Source of the DNA: SAR202 cluster bacterium
Lineage (GTDB): Bacteria > Chloroflexota > Dehalococcoidia > SAR202 > CAJWER01
Assembly: GCA_030740335.1 (NCBI GenBank)
Contig: JASLXL010000175.1
Span: forward strand, 1 to 20,209
Direction of reading: 5' to 3'
Length of the DNA: 20,209 nt
Shown one piece after another: positions 1-6,126 of the stretch (position 1 is the first letter of the stretch; every line of letters starts with the position of its first letter). The notes under the pieces are model-generated. The model ran no database searches, was not told the origin of the DNA, and worked only from the letters and a program-made list of their open reading frames with translations. A program made the position numbers and the translations under genes.

Positions 1-141
1 CTGGTTGAGACGGTCGAGAGCTACATTGCGGCAACCGAGCGCGTCCGGTTCGCACCGGGGTCTGCCGAGGACACTTCGGGCGAGAGTGTGCTGGATGAGA
101 CCTCCAGGCTGATGGCAGACCTCGACGGGTATTTCGCATGA
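1..141 (+). CDS. C-terminal end of a BatD-like protein (partial)
   Basis: The first frame is open from the window edge to a TGA at 139-141 and encodes 46 residues ending LDGYFA. The sequence is charged and helical, with no motif that identifies a family by itself. The assignment comes from context: its stop overlaps the ATG of the next gene (ATGA at 138-141), and that gene is a TPR/SH3 protein of the BatE type, which in Bat (aerotolerance-related) operons commonly follows batD. BatD proteins are membrane-anchored and end in a cytoplasmic or periplasmic helical tail, which fits this fragment. The start and most of the gene lie outside the window. That it is coding is fairly sure; the name is inference. 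Confidence 0.55.
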   Translation: MVETVESYIAATERVRFAPGSAEDTSGESVLDETSRLMADLDGYFA

Positions 142-917
142 TCCGGCACCTACCTCTGTTCGCAGTCCTGATTGTGGGGTTGGCTATGTGCCCCGCGACA
201 CTTCGTGCAACCTCGCCCGGCGACGTGGACGCCGTGGCAGCCACCAACGCCCTGTACGAGAGCGGGCGATATGTCGAGGCTGCCCTGGTCTACGAGCAGC
301 TCATAGACCGGGGGTACGAGTCTGCCACCCTGTACTACAACCTTGGCAACACCTACTACAAGCAGGGAGACCTGGGCCGGGCGATACTCAACTATCGACG
401 CGCCGAGAAGCTTTACCCCCGCGACGCCGACATACGCACCAATCTCAAGATAGCCCGTGATCAGCGGGCCTATGTCTTCGAGAAAACTGGAGGTGCATTC
501 GCCATCGAGTCGACCAGCAACCTGATTAATCGGCTGACGTTGGACGAGTTAGCGCTGTTCACGCTAGCAGTGTGGGTTGTGCTGGCCCTGCTGGTCTTGG
601 TGCTGCTCTACGCAAAGAGGCGAGCCATCAGGAGGGGCGCGGTCTACGCGTCGATTGTGGTGGGGCTGGTACTCCTGCTGAGCGCCACCGTGACGGGTGA
701 GCGGTGGTACTCCGAGGGCCACGACTACGAGATTGTGGTCGTGGCTGAGATGGTGGATGTGGTCTCCGGGCCCGGCACGAACTACGCCCAGGAATTTACC
801 CTGCACGGTGGGTCCGAGGCGCGCCTGCTGGAGCAACGAGGAAGCTGGACACGTTTGTCGATACCTGGTGGCGACCTGCAAGGATGGGTGCCGTCGTTTG
901 CCGTGGAGGATCTCTAG
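138..917 (+). CDS. BatE-like TPR and SH3-domain membrane protein
   Basis: This 259-residue protein starts at an ATG overlapping the upstream stop by four bases, which indicates translational coupling. Residues 1-25 look like a signal peptide. About 34-110 hold TPR repeats (ALYESGRYVEAALVYEQLI, then YYNLGNTYYKQGDLGRAI, then YRRAEKLYPRDADIRTNL). Hydrophobic segments at about 138-158 and 168-186 are membrane spans, and 198-259 form a bacterial SH3-like domain (VVSGPGTNY near the start, GWVPSFAVEDL at the end). This order (signal, TPR, two membrane spans, SH3b) is that of BatE-type proteins in bat operons, which encode a membrane complex with MoxR ATPases and von Willebrand factor A proteins; the biochemical role is not settled. 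It is probably the last gene of its operon, since the next gene is on the other strand. Confidence 0.85.
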   Translation: MIRHLPLFAVLIVGLAMCPATLRATSPGDVDAVAATNALYESGRYVEAALVYEQLIDRGYESATLYYNLGNTYYKQGDLGRAILNYRRAEKLYPRDADIRTNLKIARDQRAYVFEKTGGAFAIESTSNLINRLTLDELALFTLAVWVVLALLVLVLLYAKRRAIRRGAVYASIVVGLVLLLSATVTGERWYSEGHDYEIVVVAEMVDVVSGPGTNYAQEFTLHGGSEARLLEQRGSWTRLSIPGGDLQGWVPSFAVEDL

Positions 918-1023
918 GCGGGAGCGTCTGCCCGCGAAGACCCGGTCGAATCCTTGAGTTTGTCCCTTTGCCTTGCGGTCCTGCACCCCAAATCCCCCGC
1001 CCTTTCACATCTCTTCGCTACGA

Positions 1024-1326
1024 CTAGTCGAAGCTACTCAGGGCTGAGAGCAAGTCCGGGGTTACTTCACGCATGAAAGTCTGTGTGGATTTGCTGAGAT
1101 CCCAGGCGCCGTAGAGTCTTCCGAGTAGCCTGCGAATGGTCGGGTCGAGCAGCATCTTCTCGTATCCTGCAGCATCGTCCATCTCGACCAGAAGCTCCAG
1201 TTGAGACCGAAGAGCGCCTGCCCCTGAGTAGACCTTGGCTGACCGGACACTGGGGCTATTTCGGATAGCAGGAATCACCTCGTTGATGAAGAACGTTATC
1301 TCATCAAGAGCAGCTTCGTCTGACAA
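1024..1326 (-). CDS. small hypothetical protein, possibly dimeric alpha-beta barrel
   Basis: A 100-residue protein starting at TTG (1324-1326), preceded on the minus strand by AAGGA four bases upstream. The sequence alternates helix and strand: a helix near 5-20, a strand around VRSAKVYSGAG, a strand LELLVEM, then a helix with LLDPTIRRLLGRLYG and a last strand. This is the pattern of small ferredoxin-like, dimeric alpha-beta barrel proteins, such as antibiotic-biosynthesis-monooxygenase-like or NIPSNAP-like families. No catalytic residue is recognisable, so no function is assigned. It stands alone, convergent with the BatE-like gene and divergent from the CocE hydrolase. Confidence 0.6.
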   Translation of the reverse strand: MSDEAALDEITFFINEVIPAIRNSPSVRSAKVYSGAGALRSQLELLVEMDDAAGYEKMLLDPTIRRLLGRLYGAWDLSKSTQTFMREVTPDLLSALSSFD

Positions 1327-1469
1327 CGATTCCTTGAAGCTGAATGTGGATGTAGGGTGTCGTAATATCCTTTCACTCCTTAGACCAGACTAGGAATTTC
1401 GAAGAGGCGCCTCTTTCTATATCTACCACATAGTAGATCTTGTGCCAGATAGCATCATACCTGGCGTTC

Positions 1470-1499
1470 TTGACGATGGCGCCGAACGGACGCAATAAT
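1470..1499 (+). promoter_or_regulatory. predicted sigma70-type promoter for the CocE hydrolase
   Basis: TTGACG at 1470-1475 and AATAAT at 1494-1499 are separated by 18 bases. Transcription would begin near 1506, about 36 bases before the ATG at 1542. This argues that the 34 extra codons of the open frame upstream of 1542 are not translated. Confidence 0.45.
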
Positions 1500-1541
1500 G
1501 CCGCCGATGTACCCGTAGCACCAAGACGCGGAGGCGACAGC

Positions 1542-3218
1542 ATGTCGAAAGAATCCCACCACGTGGCAATTGAGCGGAACGTACCAGCCACAATGCGCGA
1601 CGACACCATCCTGCGCGCGGACATCTACCGCCCCGACGACGGCGGCCGATACCCGACCCTCCTGAGCCGTACTCCCTACAACAAGGACACGACCGAGGAG
1701 CCGTCCCGCAAGCTTGCGGAGCGCGGCTACTGTGTGGTCGAGCAGGATGTGCGGGGCCGCTACGCGTCGGACGGCGACTTCACACCGGGCTTCTACTCCG
1801 GCGAGCACTTCGATGCGGAGGACGGCTACGACAGCGTCGAATGGGCCGCAGCCCTGCCCTGGTCAACGGGAAAGATCGGCACCATAGGCGGATCCTACGT
1901 CGGCTGGACCCAGTGGGAGCTGGCCCACACTCGCCCACCTCACCTGGTGGCGATGATGCCGCAGGCCATCGCGGCGAACCTGCTGGACCGCGAGATGAGC
2001 GCTGTGCTACGGCTGGGCAGGGTGTTGTGGTGGAGTGTCAACTCCCTGTCCCCCGACCAGCGCGTGCGCGACGATGCCCCCTGGGGACCGCGCACGCAGG
2101 ATGAGGCCGAGCGGCTGTGGACGGAGCGCGACCGCTCCAAGTGGCTATGGCACCTGCCGCTGGCGGAGATCCCGGACTCCGCGATGCATGGCATCGGCAA
2201 ACACTGGCGTCGATGGCTGGCCGACCATGCCTCCGATCACTTTGGTTTTTTGGAGCAACACTCATCCATAGAGGTGCCTGCTCTGATCACCACCGGCTGG
2301 TACGACCAGCAGATCGGCAGCATCAAGAATTTCACGGGCATGCGTGCCAACGGGGCCACCAGAGCCGCCAGAGACGGCACGAGGCTTATCGTCGGACCGT
2401 GGACCCATGTCTCCTACGACTGGGAGTCGCTGGTCGGAGAGATGGACTTCGGCCCCGAGGCCACGGTCGATTACTACGACACCGCGGACGCATGGTTTGG
2501 GCGATGGCTGAAGGACGAAACCCAGGCCGAGGAGGGTCCGCCCATCCGGCTGTTTGTGATGGGCACGAACTCCTGGCGCTCGGAGACGGAGTGGCCGCCG
2601 GTCGGAACTACATACGAGGATTACTTCATGCAGGCCGACGGAGGGCTATCGCAGCGGCCCCCGGGCAATGCATCGCTCGACGAGTACGACTTCGACCCGC
2701 GAGACCCGGTCATGACGCTCTACAGCCCCGGCGGCCAGCAAGAGCCCCACGACCTGCGCGCCCTTGATGGCCGGCACGATGTTCTCAGTTACACTACTGC
2801 GCCGTTGAAGGTGCCCGTCGAGGTGATCGGGCCGATTGAGGTGAAGCTGTGGGCGGCGTCCTCTGCCCCCGACACAGATTTCATCGTGCGGCTGGTGGAC
2901 GTATGGCCCGATGGCTTCGCACAGGAGCTTTCCTACGGCATCGTGAGGGCGCGGTACCGCGAGTCGTTTACTGCGCCAACGCCGATAGAGCCGGGCAAGC
3001 CGTACGAGTACACGATCGCGGTCAACCCGACGGCGAATCTGTTCAAGAACGGACACCGCATCCGGCTCGACGTCACCAGCAGCGATTTCCCAAACTTCGA
3101 CCGCAACCACAATACCGGGGGCGACGACTACCACGAAGCAACACTGGCGACGGCCCACCAGACGATCTTCCACGACGGGGCAAGACCGTCCAGGGTCGTC
3201 CTGCCGGTGCAACGATGA
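1542..3218 (+). CDS. CocE/NonD family serine hydrolase (X-Pro dipeptidyl-peptidase type)
   Basis: A 558-residue alpha/beta hydrolase of the CocE/NonD family, which includes cocaine esterase, glutaryl-7-ACA acylase and X-Pro dipeptidyl peptidases. The nucleophile elbow GGSYVG places Ser118. Asp255 in GWYDQQIG and His289 in GPWTHVSYDW complete the triad, in the order and spacing expected. The helical cap lies between about 150 and 240. From about 390 the protein is the beta-rich C-terminal jelly-roll domain (FIVRLVDVWPDGFAQ, then NGHRIRLDVTSSDFPNFDRN). The start at 1542 is chosen for GGAGG at 1530-1534 and because a promoter lies just upstream. No signal peptide is visible, so the enzyme is probably cytoplasmic. 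Its substrate (ester or amide) cannot be told from sequence. The stop overlaps the start of the GNAT gene. Confidence 0.92.
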   Translation: MSKESHHVAIERNVPATMRDDTILRADIYRPDDGGRYPTLLSRTPYNKDTTEEPSRKLAERGYCVVEQDVRGRYASDGDFTPGFYSGEHFDAEDGYDSVEWAAALPWSTGKIGTIGGSYVGWTQWELAHTRPPHLVAMMPQAIAANLLDREMSAVLRLGRVLWWSVNSLSPDQRVRDDAPWGPRTQDEAERLWTERDRSKWLWHLPLAEIPDSAMHGIGKHWRRWLADHASDHFGFLEQHSSIEVPALITTGWYDQQIGSIKNFTGMRANGATRAARDGTRLIVGPWTHVSYDWESLVGEMDFGPEATVDYYDTADAWFGRWLKDETQAEEGPPIRLFVMGTNSWRSETEWPPVGTTYEDYFMQADGGLSQRPPGNASLDEYDFDPRDPVMTLYSPGGQQEPHDLRALDGRHDVLSYTTAPLKVPVEVIGPIEVKLWAASSAPDTDFIVRLVDVWPDGFAQELSYGIVRARYRESFTAPTPIEPGKPYEYTIAVNPTANLFKNGHRIRLDVTSSDFPNFDRNHNTGGDDYHEATLATAHQTIFHDGARPSRVVLPVQR

Positions 3219-3703
3219 CCTCCAAAGTGGAGATCCGGCCATACCGCGCAGCAGACCTGCCTGCCCTGCATGAGATCACGATGGAGGCGTTCGACGGCGT
3301 GTCCGTCGACCAGATTATCGAGCGCCGATACGGGCTCCTGGGCGACTCGGACTGGAAGACCCGCAAGGCAGGGCATATCGACGACGATGTGCGGCGTGAT
3401 GTCGACGGCATGTTCGTGGCCGAGCAGGACGGGCAGATCGTAGGCTACATCACGACATGGCGAGACGTGGTTGCAGGCATCGGCCACATCCCGAACCTGG
3501 CGGTTCGCGAGGGTTATCGTGGGAAGGGCATCGGACGGCAAATGATCCAGCACGGCCTCGACTTTTTCGAGGCAACGGGCATGACCCACGCCAGGATCGA
3601 GACACTAGCCCACAATGAGGCCGGCGATCACCTGTACCGCTCGATGGGGTTTACAGAGATCACCAGGCAGATCCACTTCGTCCGTGCGCTGGGCGACGGT
3701 TAG
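3215..3703 (+). CDS. GNAT family N-acetyltransferase
   Basis: A 162-residue protein starting at the ATG of an ATGA overlap with the hydrolase stop, so the two genes are probably co-translated. The fold runs through the GNAT domain: VEIRPYRAADLPALHEI at the N terminus, the strand GMFVAEQDGQIVGYI, then motif A, IPNLAVREGYRGKGIG (about 92-107), whose RGKGIG loop binds the acetyl-CoA pyrophosphate. The C-terminal part, NEAGDHLYRSMGFTEI, is the usual motif B with its tyrosine. The family transfers an acetyl group from acetyl-CoA to an amine; the substrate is unknown. Pairing with an amidase or esterase-type hydrolase suggests a small-molecule modification role, but this is only inference. The frame is open further upstream, but that part is a shadow of the hydrolase. 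Confidence 0.88.
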   Translation: MTSKVEIRPYRAADLPALHEITMEAFDGVSVDQIIERRYGLLGDSDWKTRKAGHIDDDVRRDVDGMFVAEQDGQIVGYITTWRDVVAGIGHIPNLAVREGYRGKGIGRQMIQHGLDFFEATGMTHARIETLAHNEAGDHLYRSMGFTEITRQIHFVRALGDG

Positions 3704-4066
3704 CGGGCTGGTCAGGCACCCACCCCATCATGTCATTCTGGGCCGAGCGAAGAATCTGGGTTGGGACAAGGACGAATCTGGACACAGGCAAATAGGAAAT
3801 GAAACTCAATACCGACCATATCCAGACGACGCATCCCGGCAGTCTGCCCAGGCCTGACTATGTTCTCAATGAAGCCCAGATGCCCTCGTTTTGAGACAAC
3901 ATGCCGTCGTGGCCGGGCTCGGACCGCGCCCTTGTGCCCATGCATTTACGCAGGTGCCTCACCAATAAGGCTGCTATAGAGGGACCGATGCATTCTGTCC
4001 ACTTGCGCACCGGGGCCAACTCCGGCCCCTCCCGGTCCAGAACGCCCCCATCGACCGGAAGCCGTT
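3704..4066. other. intergenic stretch without a convincing gene
   Basis: About 360 bases separate the GNAT stop from the promoter of the redox cassette. Open frames here lack recognisable domains and usual codon choice. It contains an interspersed-repeat-like segment at 3733-3757 and a GGGGCC/GGCCCC hairpin at 4012-4029 (six-base stem, six-base loop). Nothing else is supported. Confidence 0.5.
3733..3757. repeat. short interspersed repeat of the TCATTCTG...GCGAAGAATCT type
   Basis: The segment begins TCATTCTGGGCCGAGCGA and ends AGAATCT. It resembles a short intergenic repeat (TCATTCTGAGC...GCGAAGAATCT) that I recall from several bacterial genomes including Chloroflexota. Only one copy is in this window, so the repeat status rests on recollection. 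Confidence 0.3.
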
Positions 4067-4095
4067 TTGAATGGCCTGCCGGAGTCCGGTACAAT
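4067..4095 (+). promoter_or_regulatory. predicted promoter of the redox selenoprotein cassette
   Basis: TTGAAT at 4067-4072 and TACAAT at 4090-4095 are spaced by exactly 17 bases, each one or two bases from the sigma70 consensus. Transcription would start near 4102, giving a leader of about 28 bases before the TTG start at 4130. No promoter of this quality was seen between the two redox genes. Confidence 0.5.
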
Positions 4096-4129
4096 GGCCC
4101 ATTACGATTACTGTTCGAGGTTATAGAGC

Positions 4130-4357
4130 TTGGCAGATACAATGGTTGTATATACGCATCCGGAGTGCAGCTACTCCGGGGCGCTCAAGGCAGAGCTGGA
4201 CGACCTGGGCGCGGAGTACCTAGAGATTGATCTCGCGCTCAAACCCGAGGAGTGGGCGACGCTGGAGGCCCTCACTGGGGGCGAGCGAATTACGCCGGTC
4301 TCGGTGGAGGGCGACTTCGTCAGCATCGGGTTCCACGGGGTTGGTTGAAACTTCTAA
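4130..4357 (+). CDS. glutaredoxin-like selenoprotein ending Sec-Asn-Phe (Uxx-star type)
   Basis: Read conventionally this is a 72-residue glutaredoxin-fold protein stopping at TGA 4346-4348. The N-terminal strand VVYTHPEC leads to a C-S-Y-S site (Cys13-Ser16), followed by a helix, EYLEIDL, the cis-proline region RITPVSV and the final strand VSIGFHGVG. The TGA is followed in frame by AAC TTC TAA, so readthrough gives Gly-Sec73-Asn-Phe-stop. This matches the glutaredoxin-like (seleno)protein family that I recall as Uxx-star, named for selenocysteine two residues before the stop. A seven-base-pair hairpin with a GTT loop begins 11 bases after the TGA, placed as a bacterial SECIS should be. TTG 4130 is preceded by GAGG at 4117-4120; ATG 4142 is an alternative start. 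Sec73 might pair with Cys13 in a selenenylsulfide (inference). The redoxin selenoprotein lies 54 bases downstream. Confidence 0.75.
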
Positions 4358-4376
4358 TACGGGGCCGTTGGCCCCG
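4346..4376 (+). promoter_or_regulatory. SECIS-like element of the glutaredoxin-like gene
   Basis: The UGA (4346-4348) is followed by the perfect stem CGGGGCC (4360-4366) / GGCCCCG (4370-4376) with apical loop GTT (4367-4369). Eighteen bases lie between UGA and loop, and the loop begins with G then T. Published bacterial SECIS models ask for a loop roughly 16-37 bases after UGA with a G in its first two positions. The TAA stop (4355-4357) lies between UGA and hairpin. Confidence 0.65.
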
Positions 4377-4411
4377 CACAGCGAGTTCTGCAAACTGAGT
4401 GAGGAGGAGAC

Positions 4412-5128
4412 ATAACTGTCAAGGCGAGCAATACAGTCAAGGTAGGCGACACCGCCCCGGACTTCACGCTACCGTCCCTGGACGGGGAGCCGGTTAGCCT
4501 TTCGGACTACAGAGGCAAGCGGGTAGCGTTGTTCATGTGGGCCTCGTGGTGAGGCTGCCGAGGTCAGCTGCCCGGGTGGCAGCGTTTCTACGAAGAGAAT
4601 GCCAGCAAGGGGATTGAGGTCCTGACGGTGGCCATGGACGCCCAGGGCGCCGCTAAGGCTCAACCGTACGTTGAGTTAGCCAAGGGCACGTTCCAAGCAG
4701 TGGTAGATGCAGAGAACGTCCTGGGCGGAATGTACGGATTCAGGGCGATCCCGAACGGCTACCTGATCGATGAGAACGGGGTGGTCAAGTACGAGAAGTT
4801 GGGCGGGTTCGATATCCGCAAGCCTGAGACTGCCGCGATAGTAAATCGGTGGGCCGAGGGCGAGGATATAGCAGAACCGCAGGATCCCAAAGCCGAGGCG
4901 AAGGACGGACCTTCGGCCGAGGCGATAGCACTGTTCCAGAAGGGTCTGGAGCTGTACAAGGCTGATAGCGTCGACGAGGCGATGGTACTCTGGCGGCAAG
5001 GCTTTGCGCTGGACCCGGACAACTACATCATCCGCAAGCAGATCTGGGCGGTGGAGAATCCGGACAGGTTCTATGCAGGCGATGTCGACTACGATTGGCA
5101 AAGAGAGCAGACGGCCAAGGGGCAGTAG
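4412..5128 (+). CDS. thioredoxin-like redoxin with Sec-Gly-Cys site and TPR-like tail (selenoprotein, start uncertain)
   Basis: A TlpA/ResA/AhpC-like redoxin in one frame from about 4412 to TAG 5126-5128, interrupted only by TGA at 4550-4552. Before the TGA comes [20 protein letters not shown] then [13 protein letters not shown]; after it [16 protein letters not shown]. The TGA thus occupies the first redox-cysteine position (Sec47), with Cys49 two residues on, giving W-Sec-G-C instead of the usual W-C-x-x-C. The fold continues with [15 protein letters not shown] (cis-Pro region), and about 168-225 are helical and TPR-like ([19 protein letters not shown], then [14 protein letters not shown]). 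No ATG, GTG or TTG lies between the in-frame stop at 4400 and the domain start. ATA at 4412, behind GAGGAGGAG, would give M-T-V-K and is the best candidate. Either an unusual start or early decay is possible. Starting at ATG 4628 would remove the whole active site. Confidence 0.7.
4550..4583 (+). promoter_or_regulatory. SECIS-like element of the redoxin gene
   Basis: Downstream of UGA 4550-4552, GCTGCC (4567-4572) pairs perfectly with GGCAGC (4578-4583) around the loop CGGGT (4573-4577). Twenty bases separate UGA from the loop, and G is the second loop base, meeting the usual bacterial SECIS rules. A second GCTGCC copy at 4554-4559 could pair with the same 3' arm, so two hairpins may compete. 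The element is inside the coding region, as is normal for bacteria. Confidence 0.65.
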
Positions 5129-5156
5129 CAGCCACAGGCTGTTTCGTTTTTTTCAC

Positions 5157-5184
5157 GTAGGGGCGATCTTTTGACCGCCCCTAC
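5157..5184. repeat. palindromic intergenic element GTAGGGGCG...CGCCCCTAC
   Basis: A perfect nine-base stem with a ten-base loop lies 29 bases after the redoxin stop. On the plus strand the T-run (5144-5153) precedes the hairpin rather than following it, so it is not a classical intrinsic terminator. The arms resemble a GTAGGGGCG palindromic repeat common in intergenic regions of several phyla (recollection). It could still act as an mRNA 3'-end barrier between the redox cassette and the SDR gene. Confidence 0.45.
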
Positions 5185-5211
5185 TGCATTTAGCCACCAA
5201 AGGAGCAGCTC

Positions 5212-6003
5212 ATGAATATCAAAGACGCCTTCGACATGAAGGGCCGCGCTGCCATCGTCACGGGCGGCGGAACCCACCTGGGCAAGGCTATGGCTACAGC
5301 CCTCGGCGAACTGGGCGCGTCGGTAGTAATAGCCAGCCGCAGGGACGCACTCTGCGAGGAGGTGGCCGAGGAGCTGCGCCGAGAGGGGCTCGTTGTTACG
5401 GGCCGCGGGTGCGACGTGACGGTGGAGTCGGAGGTGGACGCATTGGTCAACTCAGTGGTCGAGGAGCACGGACGCCTGGACGTGATGGTCTGCAACGCTG
5501 GAGGCTCCGCCACACCCGCCACGCATATCCCGAACGGCTCCGTGGACGAGTTCATAGCGACGCTTGAGTTGAACGTGAGGGGGACGTACCTGTGTGCCCA
5601 GGCCGCCGCCAGGGTCATGGTCGAGCAGCGGGGCGGGTCGATCGTCACGGTGGGTTCGATCCACGGTTCCCTGACAACAGACAAGCGGTTCTACGAGGGA
5701 CTCGGATTCGGTCGAGGCGGTCCCGCCTACCAGTCGTCGAAGGGCGCGATCATCAACCTGACGCGGAATTTGGCGTCGGAGCTGGGCGAACACGGCATCA
5801 CCGCCAATTGTATCAGCCCCGGGCAGATCCCGAGACCGGACGCCAACCCGAAGATGGTCCAGCGCTGTGCCAACAACATTCCGTTCAGTCGCGGTGGTGA
5901 GGCCGACGACCTGAAGGGCGCGGTGGCGCTGCTGGCGTCCCCGGCAGGCGCATGGATCACCGGGCACAACCTGATCGTAGACGGAGGCTGGTCCATTTGG
6001 TAG
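5212..6003 (+). CDS. SDR family NAD(P)-dependent oxidoreductase
   Basis: A classical short-chain dehydrogenase/reductase of 263 residues, a typical family length. The nucleotide-binding loop is TGGGTHLG (17-24). The strand-4 motif is CNAGG (94-98), and Asn121 sits in LNVRG. Ser149 in TVGSIHGS, with Tyr173 and Lys177 in PAYQSSKGA, complete the Asn-Ser-Tyr-Lys tetrad. The C-terminal segment ASPAGAWITGHNLIVDGGW is the usual end. After strand 2 the basic pair ASRRDAL suggests NADP preference, though this is only an indication. The ATG has AAGGAG seven bases upstream. The closest named relatives would be gluconate 5-dehydrogenase or 3-oxoacyl-reductase-like SDRs; the substrate cannot be told. It follows the redox cassette on the same strand but is separated by a palindrome, so co-transcription is uncertain. 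Confidence 0.92.
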   Translation: MNIKDAFDMKGRAAIVTGGGTHLGKAMATALGELGASVVIASRRDALCEEVAEELRREGLVVTGRGCDVTVESEVDALVNSVVEEHGRLDVMVCNAGGSATPATHIPNGSVDEFIATLELNVRGTYLCAQAAARVMVEQRGGSIVTVGSIHGSLTTDKRFYEGLGFGRGGPAYQSSKGAIINLTRNLASELGEHGITANCISPGQIPRPDANPKMVQRCANNIPFSRGGEADDLKGAVALLASPAGAWITGHNLIVDGGWSIW

Positions 6004-6110
6004 TGCTGCGCACGCTTAGTTGGGCGGGGGGTGGTGAACTCAAGATGCTGCGCAGCTGCTGAAGGGGCTTTTAGCAGCCCAAGAGACAGATGACTACGGG
6101 CCCTGCCTCA
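6004..6110. repeat. intergenic repeat element, copy 1
   Basis: It starts just after the SDR stop with CTGCGCACGCTTAGTTGGG (6006-6024), holds a GCTGCT/AGCAGC hairpin (6055-6078), then ACAGATGACT (6086-6095) and a GGGCCC...CACAAA tail. The same order of blocks occurs at 11612-11715, and the left block alone at 14990-15008. Confidence 0.55.
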
Positions 6111-6126
6111 CAAAGCGCGCGCAGCG

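Noticed and set aside
918..935. GCGGG/CCCGC hairpin as a terminator after the BatE-like gene
   Set aside because: Stem of only five bases and no T-run.
1440..1541. Upstream extension of the CocE hydrolase by 34 codons
   Set aside because: A promoter-like pair lies inside this stretch and GGAGG sits correctly before ATG 1542.
2849..3214. Long N-terminal extension of the GNAT frame
   Set aside because: It is out of frame with, and inside, the hydrolase domain; the ATGA overlap start fits the family.
3858..4230. Open frames on both strands between the GNAT gene and the redox cassette
   Set aside because: Composition and sequence lack domain features, and one runs into the glutaredoxin gene in another frame.
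4400..4402. A third TGA, in frame upstream of the redoxin, as another selenocysteine
   Set aside because: It lies inside the ribosome-binding region with no domain sequence before it and no suitable start.
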